Under the pieces are notes generated by a model, which worked only from the letters and a program-made list of their open reading frames with translations, was not told where the DNA came from and did not search any database. A DNA stretch of 64,000 bases from Tetracentron sinense. Lineage: Eukaryota; Streptophyta; Magnoliopsida; Trochodendrales; Trochodendraceae. The DNA is taken from positions 3,820,639 to 3,884,638 of the forward strand of contig CM026562.1 in assembly GCA_015143295.1 (NCBI GenBank), given 5' to 3'. Within the stretch, counting starts at the first letter, position 1, and each line of letters opens with the position of its first letter. Made by a program: the position numbers and the translations under genes. Positions 33,170 through 45,574 of the stretch are shown one piece after another.

Positions 33170-34934
33170 GAGGGGGCGTAAGGTATTTGAGGAGAGGGAG
33201 AGAGAGATCCAAAAATTCTGGAAAATTAATTGCCCACAAGCCTTGGACGTCCACCTCTATTTATAAGGATTTGGGTTGCTTGCAACTCAAGAGTCCACTT
33301 TCTAATCCAATTAGAATTCCTCAATTTGTTTCCTTTTTTATTTCTCCTTAATTAATTAGGATTAATCAAAATAGAAACTAACCTTATCCATTAGTGTCCA
33401 ATTAATCTTATCCTTATCCTAGTCCAATTAGGATTCTTTGATTAGCATGAAACTAATAGAATCCTTATCCAATAAGGAATATTTAATTAGTAACTAATTC
33501 TAACTAACTAACCTTATCCAATAAGGATATTAGTTATTAGAAACTAATTAAATAAATAATAACAATTATTATTTCCTCCATGAAGTGGGCGTCCCACCCT
33601 AGGTGGGCCCCAATCCACACGCCCCTAGGGTTCCAAACCCTATTAGGTCACTTTAATTATTCTTTTAAGATAATCCCCAATGGGTCCTACCCATTTGGTG
33701 TTTCACATCTTATGTGATTCCACCTTTTAGAGCTTCACTATACCATATAGTGATTACTTAGAAAAATTAATTAATTTAATTAATAATTAAATTAAATACT
33801 TTAAGAAGGTCCTTGTATGTGGGATCTAAAGGGATCTCCTATTTCTGGTTGTGGGGACCAAGTACTCAACATTTTGGTTAAAACATTGTTATTAGAAAAC
33901 ACATTTCCTATACTCCATTAGGATTATAGAATTTTATCTATATCCCTGAACTTCTACCAATCACAATTAATGTCCATTAAGACAATGTGATTAACCTTCA
34001 GAAATTAGAGAATCACTTGTAAGTACCATCTCATAATATATTTACAAATAAATCATTTCACATTCCGATATCACTTGTAAGCTTCCGGGATTTTAACAAT
34101 TCTACTGTCTTAGTCCTTAGCTTATGAATAGAACCCTTTCTCATGATTACTTTTTCATTGAACTAAACCTCCAAAACACTTTTGAAGAAACATTAGAAAA
34201 AAACTGACATATATATTTATATATACTTTTCCATATTGAAAATATCAACTTCGATAAAGACCATTTTACCGAAAAGCACCAGTACTGGATTTAACAATTC
34301 AATTCAACAAGTATCACCTTGATATCATTATCTCTAATTAAGGATTTGTGGATTCCTTATTGAGTGTTTACACACTTCTCCAAACATTGTGTACATGACC
34401 TAACGTACCCGGAGTTAGTCCTGTGTATTAGACATTGCCGATTGACACATCAAAACCATGTAGACAGATGTCTGAGAACATATTAACCTCTCAGGTTTAA
34501 GGACAATTTGTCAAATGGATAACCCTAATACAATTTGACAGTGTATTCTATAGGGTATCCACTAGTAACCCCGTTCAGTATTATGTACTTACTACATCTA
34601 CTCACATGTTACTCAAGAGTCACCACTCTCTGTGAATGAGATTCATCACACGATCTCATAGAACTACACATGTGCAAGCCATGATGAAGTATGACGCCCA
34701 ACCAGTACTCTAGAGGTTTCGAACAATATTAGGTTTACAAGGAACCGGAAAATCATATCTCCTCGCAACCGTTGCATGATTTTCCTACAATGTTACCTAT
34801 GGAACTTTATGTCTTCATCAAATGAAACAGTAATTAATATAAATACCCCTTATAGTTGGTTGTGTGAATATGATGTTTGTCTAATCAACATAGAAAAGTC
34901 TCTTATTGGCTTTTAAGGGTATATATGTCCAACA
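33165..34934 (-). repeat. Angela/BARE-like copia LTR, minus strand, about 1.77 kb
   Basis: On the minus strand it starts TGTTGGACATATATACCC, similar to the Angela/BARE LTR start, immediately after the lectin kinase pseudogene, with TATTG as the adjoining target base group. It carries a TATAAATAGAGG promoter motif (about 33255-33266) and ends near CTTGCA at 33165. No primer site or gag follows; the neighbouring pol fragment begins at once, so the internal part was deleted. Confidence 0.6.
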
Positions 34935-35310
34935 CAATAACAATCATGCAAGCAAGATCTTTTGCATTGCTCTTCATCATAAGGTTCCAACCTTTCATAA
35001 TCGGACGTTGGCCAATTTGTGCTTCGCAACTCTTGGAACTCAAATAAATCTTCTGGGGAACTTGGTTCATCTTCGTCGCATCCTTGCATGAAATTGGGTT
35101 CGCAACTGCTGAATTTGTCATTTGGATCCACAAAGGAATAATCTTGTGGGCATTGAGAAGTAGGCCTCTGTTCCGGACTGAGTACGCAGAAGCTGTTAAA
35201 CCCACAAGCGCCACTGCCTAATCCTCCACCAATATCATCACAAATGTCATCAGGTATGGACCACACGCTAGACCAACTTTCATTGCCATTGGAATTCCTT
35301 GGGTAAGAAT

Positions 35311-35605
35311 TGTTAGCAATCCACCCGGAACCGTGTTTCCTTATTAGGCAAACACGGTTTCCTCAATAGTATAGCACACACGGTTTTCTATTTTAGAGTA
35401 GTTTCCCAATATTGTTGTATACACGGTTTTCTATTTTAGAGTAGTTTCCAATGTTGCTGTATACCTTTGTTTAGTAATGTTTCCTTGTAATAGCTGTAAG
35501 GCTTTTGTAAACAATTCAATTGAAGGTCTATATATACGAAGCACAAATCCCACAAAGGGATTAAGTGTGATTCAACCAAATCGTGTGGGTGTTTAGGATT
35601 TATTA
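35311..35605 (+). repeat. 5' LTR of the copia element
   Basis: 295 bp from TGTTAGCAATCC to GGATTTATTA. Contains two tandem copies of a roughly 43-base unit with CACGGTTTTCTATTTTAGAG, and a TATA-like TCTATATATAC near 35528. The LTR ends in TA rather than the usual CA. Confidence 0.92.
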
Positions 35606-35617
35606 TGGTATCAAAGC
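35606..35617 (+). promoter_or_regulatory. Primer binding site of the copia element
   Basis: TGGTATCAAAGC directly follows the LTR and matches the initiator-Met tRNA complement except for one base (A for G). Confidence 0.8.
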
Positions 35618-35628
35618 TAGATTCCATT

Positions 35629-38600
35629 ATGGCTTTGTCTCCTTCATCCTCCTTTCCCACCATAAACACTTCTAATGCCCATGGCATGGTTACCATCAAG
35701 TTGGATGGAACCAACTACCCGATGTGGTATACCCAAGTGGAACCCATCTTAGTTTCTTCTGATTTGATTGGGTTTGTTGATGGAACCATAGTTCCTCCAC
35801 CCAGGTTCATCGAAGATGATTAGAAGGAGATGATCCCAAATCCCAAGTTTCTTCAATGGAGGAGGACAGATAAATACATCGTCACTCTTCTCAATGCTAC
35901 GCTCACTGATAGCGTTCTTGCTCAAATAGTTGGCCTCTCTACATCCCGTGAAGTATGGGAATCTCTTTCAGCAACTTTCTCACAGCATAGTCAAGCCCAA
36001 CTAATGCAACTCAAGCTCCAGTTGCAAACCACCAAAAAGGGGTCCTCCACTGTGACCGAATATCTCAATCGATTGAAGACAATCGAAGACTCTCTCGCTG
36101 CCATTCAACAACCTGTCTCAGATGCTGATTTGGCCTCTCATGCTTTGGGAGGTCTTGGAGCTGAATATGAATCCTTTGTTACAGCCATCATGAATCGCGT
36201 AGAAGCCATCTCCTTCACTGAACTTCGTTCTAGGCTGCTATGCCATGAACAACGCCTCAACAACTACTCTGCAGATGCTTCCCAAACCGCTCTCTATAGT
36301 AGCGAACCACCACAGCATCAAACAAATAGAGATCGTGGCTACCGTGGTGGCCGAGGACGAGGACGACGTGGTCGAGACCATGGCTACCGAGGTGGTCGTG
36401 ATCATCAACACAATTCTAATGCTCAAGATGGTCGTGCGTATCAACCCAACTACCATCCTTGAGGGCCCCAGCAACCGGATACCTTCCACCGTCCTCTAGT
36501 TATTTGCCAAATATGTGAGAAGCCGGGTCATACTGCCGTTCATTGCTATCAATGACATGAGGATCCACCCTACCAATCGTTTGCAGCTATGAATATGTCC
36601 GATGTTGCCTCTGATCCAAATTGGTATCCAGACACGGGTGCTACAAGTCACATTACAGCCGATGCTTCATTGCTCAATCACCCTACAGATTATCATGGTA
36701 AAGACACAGTTATGGTGGGTAATGGACAGGGATTGCCTATCTCTCATATTGGTAACTCTTCCCTTCCTATTAAATCTGGCTCCCTTTTTCTTAATAATAT
36801 TCTTCTTGTGCCAACTATTAAGAAAAACTTACTCTCAGTGGCCAAACTGACTAAGGATAATCATTGTTCTGTTCTATTTTATCCATGGGGCTTTGAAATA
36901 AAGGATCTGCAAACCGGGAAGCTTCTTCTAGCCGGCCCCATTGAAGGGGATCTCTACCTAATCTCGCGCATCGCCAACGCCCAACAGACAGCTCTTCTCA
37001 GTTATCAGCCAATGGTCCACACGTGACATTGCAGATTGGGGCACCCGCAATCTTCCGTTTTCTCTAGTTTATTTCAGAATAAAACTTTTGGTTCTTTCCC
37101 TCGTGGAGTTTTGAATAAGTTCAGCTGTGAACATTGTATGTTAACAAAGAGTAGACGATTACCCTTTTCTACTTTTACTCATACTACTTCCTCTCCATTG
37201 GAAATTATTCATAGTGATGTTTGGGGGCCCTCGCCCACGTTATCTATTACTGGTTTTTGATTTTATGTGGTGTTTATTGATGATTATACCCGCTTTACTT
37301 GGTTTTACCCACTCAAACAGAAATCAGATGTGTTCATCTCCTTCACCAATTTTTGGGCAATGGTTGAAAATCTTTTTTCTACCAAAATTAAAACTTTTCA
37401 AAGTGATGGAGGTGGAGAGTTTTGCAATAACTCATTCTCTGCATACTGTCAGAAAAATGGCATCGTACATCGCTTTTCATGTCCCTACACTCCGGAACAG
37501 AATGGATTAGCAGAAAGGAAGCACCACCACATTGTCGAGACGGGCAATGCTCTCCTTCATCATAGTGGTCTTCCACCACGTTTTTGGGTTAAAAGCTTTC
37601 GTCATGCAACTTTTCTGATCAATAGAATGCCAACAACAGTTCTTAAAGGCATTTCTCCGTACCAAAAACTGTTTGGACACAGTCCCGACTATACCTTATT
37701 GCGAGTTTTTGGGTGTGCTTGCTACCCTTTTTTGGGTCCCTATCGTGCACACAAACTCTCTCTGAAATCTGCCAAGTGTGTGTTTCTCGGCTTTAGTGGC
37801 AACCACAAAGGCTACCGTTGCCTCGACTTGTCTACTGGTCGCCTCTATCTCTCCCGTCATGTTCAATTTAATGAAGAGTTGTTTCCATTCTCTTCCTTGT
37901 GCAGGGAATCTCCTTCAACTGAGTCTCCTACTCCTCAGCTAGTGCTCTCTTTGCCTAGCCTGTTACCAAGCTCGCACCAGCCTTGCCATCCCACGAGTAC
38001 ACCAGCTCATGCTCCCGCAATTGGCTCTCCCCCACCGAGTCGCACTGTGGCGACTAGCCCTCACGGCTCTCCTTTTGCATCTTCTTCGGGCTCTCCCTCA
38101 TGCACATATGATGATGATCTTGCCCCTTCAGCTGCCAGCTCACCTACGGCCCCTATGTCTCCTCATCTAGAGCCGAGTCTTGATCTATCTGTGGAAGCCC
38201 CTCCTTTGGCAGCATCTCCACCACATTCATCAGAGGAACCGATCAATACTCATGTTATGACTACTCGTTCAAAGGATGGTACTCTTCGTCCTCGCGCATG
38301 GGCAGCCACTCGTCATCCTATCCCTATGGCTCTCCTCACTCAACTCCATAGTGCGAGACTTGAACCCAAATGCTATACATAGGCCTGCAAAGACCTTCTA
38401 TGGTGGACTGCCATGACTGAAGAGTTTGATGCTCTAGTTCAAAACCACACTTGGACTCTTATTCCTCCTTGACCTGATATGAATCTGGTAGGTTGTAAGT
38501 GGGTCTAAAAGATCAAACAACGGGCTGATGGTACTATAGAGCGATATAAGGCTCGCCTTGTTGCCAAGGGCTACAATCAACAAGAAGGAATCGACTATGA

Positions 38601-39894
38601 TGAGACATTCTCCCCTGTTGTTAAACCAACTACCATTCGGATTGTTCTTTTGGTTGCCATCTCTCACAAATGGCCTATTCGTCAGTTGGATGTTAAGAAT
38701 GCATTTCTCCATAGTGTTCTCAATGAAGAGATCTATATGACTCAACCACCTGGTTTCAAATCTCCGGACCATCCATCACATGTTTGCAAGCTTCACAAGG
38801 CCCTTTATGGTTTGAAACAAGCTCCCCGGGTATGGTTTCATCGATTCAGTTCTTTCTTATTGAACTATGGTTTTCAATGCAGTCGTTCTGACTCCTCGAT
38901 GTTTATTTTTCATCATGATGGTGGTACTCTTCTCCTCCTTCTATATGTCGATGACATTCTCCTCACTGGCAACTGACCCTCTCTTCTACAAGCTTTCATT
39001 GCTCATTTGAAGTCTCACTTTGCTATGACTGATCTAGGGGATCTTCATTATTTTTTGGGTATGGAAGCTACACGTACTGCCTCCGGCCTCCATCTCACTC
39101 AAACCAAGTATGCTCTCACGCTTCTTGAGAAATCGAATATGACAGGTGCTAAACCATGCACCACACCGGTTGCCACTGGCTCCAAATTGTCCCTTCGTGA
39201 TGGTGATCCTCTCCCGGATCCAACGGTCTATCGTCGCCTCGTTGGAACATTACAATACCTTACTCTTACCCGACCGGACATCACCTATGCTGTCAATCAG
39301 GTCTACCAATTCATGCACCAACCAACCTCCATTCACTTGATTGCGGCCAAGCGTATCCTTCGGTATGTTAAGAGCTCTCTTGACCACGGCTTAATGTTTC
39401 GTCCAAGCTCTTCCTATGCACTCTCTGGCTACTCTGATGCCGACTGGGCTGGTAGTCCTGATGATAGACGCTCCACAACTAGTTTTTGCATATTCCTCGG
39501 GCCCAACTTAATTTCCTAGGGAATAAAGAAGCAACTTACTGTCTCGCGCTCGAGCTCTGAGGCAGAGTATAGGGCCTTAGCTATTGCCACCGCCGACATT
39601 TTATGGATTCGTTACCTGCTTCGTGATATTGGTATCGTGTATCCTCTTCCTATTCGACTCCACTGTGACAATATCAGTGCTACATACATGGCCGCTAATC
39701 CTATTATGCATGCCCGAACCAAACATGTGGAAATCGATTATCACTTTGTGCGTGAACTGGTAGGTAATGGTACTCTTCAGATTTGCTTCATCCCTACCAC
39801 TGATCAACCAGCGGATATCTTCACCAAAGGTCTCTCAAGTGTGCAATTTCGATACCTACGTACCAAACTGATGCCCCCTTCGCCATCAGTTTGA
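35629..39894 (+). pseudogene. Copia gag-pol polyprotein with ten in-frame stops and no frameshift
   Basis: One reading frame of about 1421 codons from MALSPSSSF. Gag (LDGTNYPMW) comes first, then an RG-rich stretch, zinc knuckle CQICEKPGHTAVHC (about 36517) and protease DTGATSHI (36634). Integrase follows with HCRLGH, CEHC, DVWGP, FIDDYTRFTW, SDGGGEF and EQNGLAERKHHHI (37024-37530), then a Pro/Ser-rich linker, reverse transcriptase [10 protein letters not shown] and YVDD (38680-38960), and RNase H SDADWAGS and SSSEAEYRAL (39435-39580). Stops are at 35821, 36460, 36553, 37024, 37258, 38380, 38470, 38506, 38974 and 39517; the natural stop is 39892-39894. Catalytic motifs are otherwise intact. 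The element cannot make its own polyprotein without readthrough. Confidence 0.93.
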
Positions 39895-39901
39895 GGGGGC
39901 G
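39889..39901 (+). promoter_or_regulatory. Polypurine tract of the copia element
   Basis: AGTTTGAGGGGGCG precedes the 3' LTR; a G-rich purine run in the expected place, overlapping the polyprotein stop codon. Confidence 0.65.
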
Positions 39902-40195
39902 TGTTAGCAATCCACCCGGAACCGTGTTTCCTTATCAGGCAAACACGGTTTCCTCAATAGTATAGCACACACGGTTTTCTATTTTAGAGTAGTTTCCCAA
40001 TATTGTTGTATACACGGTTTTCTATTTTAGAGTAGTTTCCAATGTTGCTGTATACCTTTGTTTAGTAATGTTTCCTTGCAATAGCTGTAAGGCTTTTGTA
40101 ACAATTCAATTGAAGGTCTATATATAGGAAGCACAAATCCCACAAAGGGATTAAGTGTGATTCAACCAAATCGTGTGGGTGTTTAGGATTTATTA
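39902..40195 (+). repeat. 3' LTR of the copia element
   Basis: 294 bp, near identical to the 5' LTR: two T/C changes, one C/G change and one missing A. Confidence 0.92.
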
Positions 40196-41065
40196 AGAAT
40201 ATTGTGTGAAAACTCCATCAAAATCGAGCATCGATCTATAGTAGAAGTCTCTGATCGGATCTATGTTCCTCGACGTGAGGTTCAATATACTTCCGTTCTT
40301 CTCTCAATATAAAGGTATCCTGATTCATTGAAGACCACCCGATAACCGGAATCCATTTTATCAGCCTCGAAAGTGTTACTGATATAATAAACATCATAAG
40401 CAAATTCTGTCGGCTGGGCGATGGGATTAAGTACAAGATTGCCATCAGGTAGCAGACGAAGTTGGAACCTCCCTTTAGAGTAGTTGGCCTCCTTTTGCCG
40501 AGAAGATAGCTTGCCACCTACTTCCAATATCTGAGTCGGCAAGATGGTGTCTGCAGGATTATTGAAGCTCTCCCATAGGTACCCAGAACTTTTACTTGCA
40601 ATAACAAAGTTCCCAGTGTCAAGCATGGCAGCATACGAAGCTTCATCGCCCATGGATGAAGACTTCCAGATCTCGTTGCCTTAAGGGTCATTGAGAAGAA
40701 GATGGCCATCAGTGGTAAGCTCAACTTTTGATCCTCTAAGCAAAGGATTAATTTCATTTCCAAACTACAGTTTTCTGAGGTATTTTGTTAAACCAGATAG
40801 CAAGCAAGAAAAGATCCTTATTCTCAAGGCGATGAAATCCGAAGGCAAATTCACCGGAAGGCGAAGACCAAGAAGAGTTATCGTCGAGGGCAGAGAGGGA
40901 CGAACTCAAGCTTACATTATGGTAAGTTTGAACAACAGAAAAAGGCAGTAGTAGAAGGAGAAGCAAGAGGGAGAAGAGAGGTTGAAGATCATAAGCCATT
41001 TGGAAGAGCAATTTGGAATGCTACAACGCAAGAGGACATAAGCTGTAGAGTTTATAATAGGAGAG

Positions 41066-42094
41066 AGATAGAGAAAATACATTTACACCCCTAAGGTTTG
41101 ATGAAAATACACATAGACCCCTCAGTTTTCAGAAAATACATTAGGTACCCTTGCTTTTCCAAAATAATGACACTTACACCCTGCTGTATGTTAACTATCA
41201 GTCAACTAACGGTTAGGCCCCCTTAGGTGGCCACATGTCCCTTTTTAAACCCTGTGGTTAAGATTCACCCACCTCATTGGTTTTTAAAAAGAAATAATAA
41301 AAAATTATTAATCTTGGTTAAAATTTTCTAACTCCTAGGATTAAATTTTTTTCTAAAACTAAAGATATTTGAGTGAACCCTAGGAGTGTGTGACCTTAAC
41401 CACAATTAAGGAGTGTAAAAAGGGACATGTGTCCCCTGAGGTGGCTACGTGTAAAAAATCTGATTAGGCCCTGACATGTAAAAAAATCGGTTAGGCCTCC
41501 GAGGTGGCCACGTGTCCCTTTTTACACTCCGTAATTGTGGTTAAGCTCACCCACCTCTAGGATTCACTCAAATATCTTTAGTTTTAGAAAAAAATATTTA
41601 AAAAAAAACAATTTAAATATAAAGAGGAGCTCTGCATCACCACGTTGTGAGGAGCTCCCCTTTTTACACTATCGGGTGACAAATGTGTAATTATGGTGTG
41701 TTGCAAAAATACTCCAACCTCTATCAATAATTACAAACATGCCACACTTACAGTCTAAAAAGGGAGCTATGCTTGATGCAGAGCTCTGGCTCAAAATTAT
41801 TCTCTTAAAAAAATTTAATCCTAGGAGTTAGAAAATTTTAGCCAAGGTTAATATTTTTTTATTAATTTTTTCTAAAACCAAAGAGGTGGGTAAATCTTAA
41901 CCATAGTTAAAAGGTTTAAAAAGGGACACGTGGCCACTTAAGGGGCTTAACCGTTAGTTTCCAGACGGTCAACACACAGAAAGAGTGTAAGTATCATTAT
42001 TTTGAAAAATAAAGGTATCTAATACATTTTCTGAAAACTGAGGGGTCTATGTGCATTTTCGCCAAACCTCATGGGGTGTAAATGTATTTTCTCC
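41066..42094. mobile_element. Long foldback element (Mutator-like), 1.03 kb
   Basis: About 110 bases at each end are inverted copies (GAGAAAATACATTTACACCC, TAGACCCCTCAGTTTTCAG). Flanks ATAGGAGAG (41057-41065) / ATAGGAGAA (42095-42103) form a 9-bp duplication with one mismatch. It sits 60 bases upstream of the pseudogene ATG and is absent from both intact copies. The interior holds two CACATGTCCC-type foldbacks (41225-41440, 41500-41950). Non-coding. Confidence 0.82.
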
Positions 42095-42519
42095 ATAGGA
42101 GAAAGACTTCTAGTTAGGGCTGCACAAAGCTTGATTGGCCCAATTGTGCTGCCCGGATTGGCCCGGCTCGGCCCGAGATTGGCTTATTTTTTAGGCTTGA
42201 TAGGGCCAAGCCAAGCCTTAAAAAAAGCTTGAAACTAGGATCAAGCAAAGCTCGGGCTCACCCCTGTTTGATCCGGCCCGGCCCGATGCTCGGCTCGGTT
42301 GTGTTTGGTTCGGCTCGACCTGCTTGATTTCATACCTTAAATAAAAAAAATATAACTTAACTTTAAAGGTTTAGTGTTTACACTTTCATGGTTACCCACT
42401 TACCTTAAATTTCAATCCTACCCCCAAATTCCCAATACAAGTTTGAAAGAGATTGACAGACAGAGCTCTCGAGACTGAGAAACCCTAGAGTTCTTTGGAG
42501 AAACCTTGCTCAACTCTCC

Positions 42520-42735
42520 TCCGCTTGCCGCCTACTGCCTACTGCCTGCTGCTTGTCGCCTACCGCTGCTGCTGTCGCCTACCACTGCCGCCTGCCGTTG
42601 CCGCACCTTCACCGGAGTAAGAGAATGACTTCTACGGTCCATGAAATCACCTCCATTCCAAATACTCAAGTATGAACGCAAATCTCTCCATTCTAATTTC
42701 ATCTTTGCTTCTTCTTCTTCTTCTTCTTCCTAGTG
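42520..42735. repeat. Low-complexity GCC/TGC-rich stretch and TTC microsatellite
   Basis: 42525-42606 is a degenerate run of CTGC/CGCC trinucleotides, and 42705-42730 is (TTC)n. Both lie in the 5' untranslated part of the hAT element. Confidence 0.7.
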
Positions 42736-43500
42736 ATTATCAATGAATGATTATTGTGATTGAGTATGTGATTGAGTATTTAAGAAATACCCTTCTTCTT
42801 CTTCATTACGGCACCATAAATGGCTAGGGATCTGGGATAATATGGGGTTTAAAGAGATTATCTTATTTGACACCATTGATTTGGTATTTGGGTATTCTTC
42901 TTTCTTTTATGGGGGTTTCTATTTTTTTTTCCTGTTAATGATTTGGGGTTCATGAAGAATGGTTTTGTTTTCTTTTTTGAAATCTATTTTTGTTTCATAG
43001 TTGGTCTTAATGCCCTTCATTTTGATGTACTACATATGAAATTTTTTCTCCTGGGCTTTATGCTGATTTCTGTTGATTTTGTCGAGGCATATCTATTTTG
43101 TGAACTACAGAGTAGACAATTGTGTTTTATTTATTTATTTTTTGATTTTATGCTCAGGTTTTGTTGATGGTATCAACTGAATTTCTTTAGAATGCTTGAA
43201 ATCTCACTTAAAAGGTAGGCATTCATAAATATATGATTAGAGCAGTAGCTATGAAACAAGTAATGACGATGGAATCCCTAAATATCCTTCTTCTTCTTCT
43301 TCATTCATAAATAAACATTGATTCTTTGTAAAATCATTATTTTCTCATTGTTTAGTTATATAAAAATGTCATGAAAAAAGTCAGCGTAGCTCTGTATATT
43401 TATTATGCTATCTGCCATAGTTTTTTTTGATTTTTGGTTATTTGAAAATGCCATGAAAAAAGAGAGTTAATTTTTTTATTATGCTCTTTTATATGATTAG

Positions 43501-45574
43501 ATGTCAACAAATCAACCTGATGGTCCTGATCCCGTAGATGAAATTGTAAAGAAATCTCCGCGAAAGGGTAAGAAAAGAGCCCCTATTTGGAATCATTTTG
43601 ATGAAAAATTCATGAGAAATAGGGAAAAAAAGGTGGTTTGTAAGCATTGCAACTCGAAATTCAAACCGAATGTAAATGAGAGCACAACTCATCTACATCG
43701 CCATATAGCAAAAAAATGTTCAAAGCAGCCAAATTCAAGTGGAAGCCAACAAAAGTTCACATTTGACTCTGAAGCAGATGGAAACAATACTAGTTTTGGA
43801 AAGCACAAATATGAAGTTGAAAAGGCAAGGGAGTTGATTGCTAAGTTGGTGATCTTAGAAGAGAAACCGTTTAAGTTTGTAGAAAGTAAGATATTTACTA
43901 TATTATGTAAATACCTTAACCCCCTGCATGAGAAGATATCACGTGGAGTGATAAAAAAGGAATGCATGAAAATATTTTCAATAGAAAAGTTGAGATTGAA
44001 GAAGGAATTGGTAAAGGTGAATAGGATCAGTTTAACTTCAGACATGTGGACATCTTGCAGTCAAAACGTAGGTTACATGTCATTGACGGGACATTATCTA
44101 GATGCTAATTGGGTTTTGCAAAAGAAAATCTTGAGTTTTAAACATGTTCCTCCTCCCCACACTGGAGTTGCCATTGTAGATGTTATCTACAAGTGTCTTG
44201 TGGAGTGGGGTATTGAGCACAAGATTTCTGCAATCACTTTGGATAATGCATCGGCGAATGATGTTGTGATAAGAAGCCTTCGACAGACTTTTGAGTCAAC
44301 TGGAAAACTTCTTTTTGGTGGAAGAATTTTTCAGGTATGAAAATTTAAAATTTTTTTATTGTATCTTTTTTTTACACTTTGTAGACATTATACATGACTA
44401 AATTGTATTATATGATTTCTATCAACTTTGTCTTTAGGTGTATTGCTCAGCTCATATTTTGAACCTTATTGTTAAAGATGGGCTTGCGTTAATTGAGTCT
44501 ACAATTGGGAACATCCGAGAGAGCATAAAATATATTAGAGGTTCGCAATCCCGACACAACAATTTCAATGAAATTATTAAACGTTTAGACTTATAATGCA
44601 AAAGAGGATTGCAATTAGATGTTTGTATTCGATGGAACTCGACATATGAAATGTTGGATTCAATCCTCAAATTAAAACAAGTATTTCCTCATTATGCTGA
44701 ACGGGATTGGAACTATCATTGGTTACCCTTGGTCGATGATTGGTTGAAGGTGGATGAAGTGTACAAATTTTTGAAAATATTTTATAATTGCACAAATATA
44801 TTCTTAGGAAGCAAGTATCCTACTTCAAATGTGTTTTTGCCTGAGATTTGGAAAATTAGAGATGCTTTGTTCAAACATTCAATTTCTGGACCTATATTTA
44901 TGCAAGGGATGGCTTGTGCCATGAAAGAAAATTTTGGAAAGTATTGGAGCGAATGCAATCTTTTAATGGCGATAAGAGCAATCTTAGATCCTCGGTACAA
45001 GATGACTTTTATTTGATTTTGTGTTTCGAAGATCTATTCTGATCAAAGAGCTAAGCTAGAGATTAAGATAATCCATGATGCATTGTATGAATTATATCAA
45101 TTATATGTGGGTCAAGAAGAGAGCATGGAAGCAAATGTTTGCAGTTCAAGTGGGGTGGCATCTACAACTAATGCTGAGTATGACTTTGAGAGCTTTGCTA
45201 CAAGTGAAGTGCCAAAACATAAAGTTAGATCAGATTTGGATATTTATTTTGAAGAAGCCCTTCTTCATAATTCATGGACAAATTTTGATATTTTGGAGTG
45301 GTGGAAATCGAATGCTACTAGATTTTGTATCCTTTCAAAGATGGCTTCTGATATTCTCTCTATTCCAATAGCAACAGTATCATCAGAATCAACATTTAGC
45401 ACTGGGAGTAAAGTGATAAGCAAGTATCGTAGCTGTTTGTTACCGAAAACTGTAGAGGCATTGATTTGTTTAGAGGACTGGTTGCATTCATCTTTTGACG
45501 ATGGTTATATGCATTCACTTTATGGCGATGTTCTTCATCTCGAGAGCGAAGCGGACGAAGAGTCGTCTTCTTAG
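43501..45574 (+). pseudogene. hAT transposase (BED zinc finger, RNase H-like core, hAT dimerisation domain)
   Basis: Exon 1 is 43501-44334, the intron 44335-44437 (GT..AG, phase 0), and exon 2 44438-45574. The BED finger (VVCKHCNSKF...HLHRHIAKKC) is at residues 46-76. The core includes LTSDMWTSCSQNVGYMSLT, then ITLDNASAND and, across the splice, YCSAHILNLIVKDGL. The C terminus has LDIYFEEALLHN, WWKSNATRF and SSESTFSTGSKVISKYRSCL, the dimerisation region. Two in-frame stops, TAA 44594-44596 and TGA 45014-45016, interrupt exon 2; the frame otherwise holds throughout. This family cuts and pastes hAT elements and has been domesticated in plants (DAYSLEEPER, RICESLEEPER), but the stops and intact element ends argue for an ordinary decaying transposon. 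Confidence 0.92.

Larger units (their letters stand above)
35311..40195 (+). mobile_element. Ty1/copia retrotransposon, 4.9 kb, recent insertion
   Basis: LTRs at 35311-35605 and 39902-40195; exact 5-bp duplication AGAAT (35306-35310, 40196-40200) inside the lectin kinase pseudogene, with the empty site GATAAGAATATTG present in the intact copies. Gag, protease, integrase, reverse transcriptase and RNase H come in copia order. The LTRs differ by three substitutions and one single-base indel. Despite this youth, the polyprotein frame carries ten stops. Confidence 0.96.
34935..41011 (-). pseudogene. Third lectin receptor kinase copy, kinase half missing, split by copia
   Basis: The ATG is at 40999 (MAYDLQPLFS). 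Signal peptide and bulb-lectin parts run to about 40201, the copia element follows, and the EGF/PAN part resumes at 35305 and ends at CLHDCYC (about residue 394) where an LTR begins at 34934. It is clearly the same gene as the two intact copies, but breaks include a deletion after the KTVVW block near 40755, a TAA at about 40681-40683, the 4.9-kb copia insertion and loss of the transmembrane and kinase segments. No kinase sequence is found further left. At most it could make a short secreted lectin fragment before the first break. Confidence 0.92.

Noticed and set aside
43501-45574. Domesticated DAYSLEEPER-like host gene
   Set aside because: It sits inside intact hAT ends with a perfect target duplication and has two stops, so an ordinary decaying transposon is simpler.
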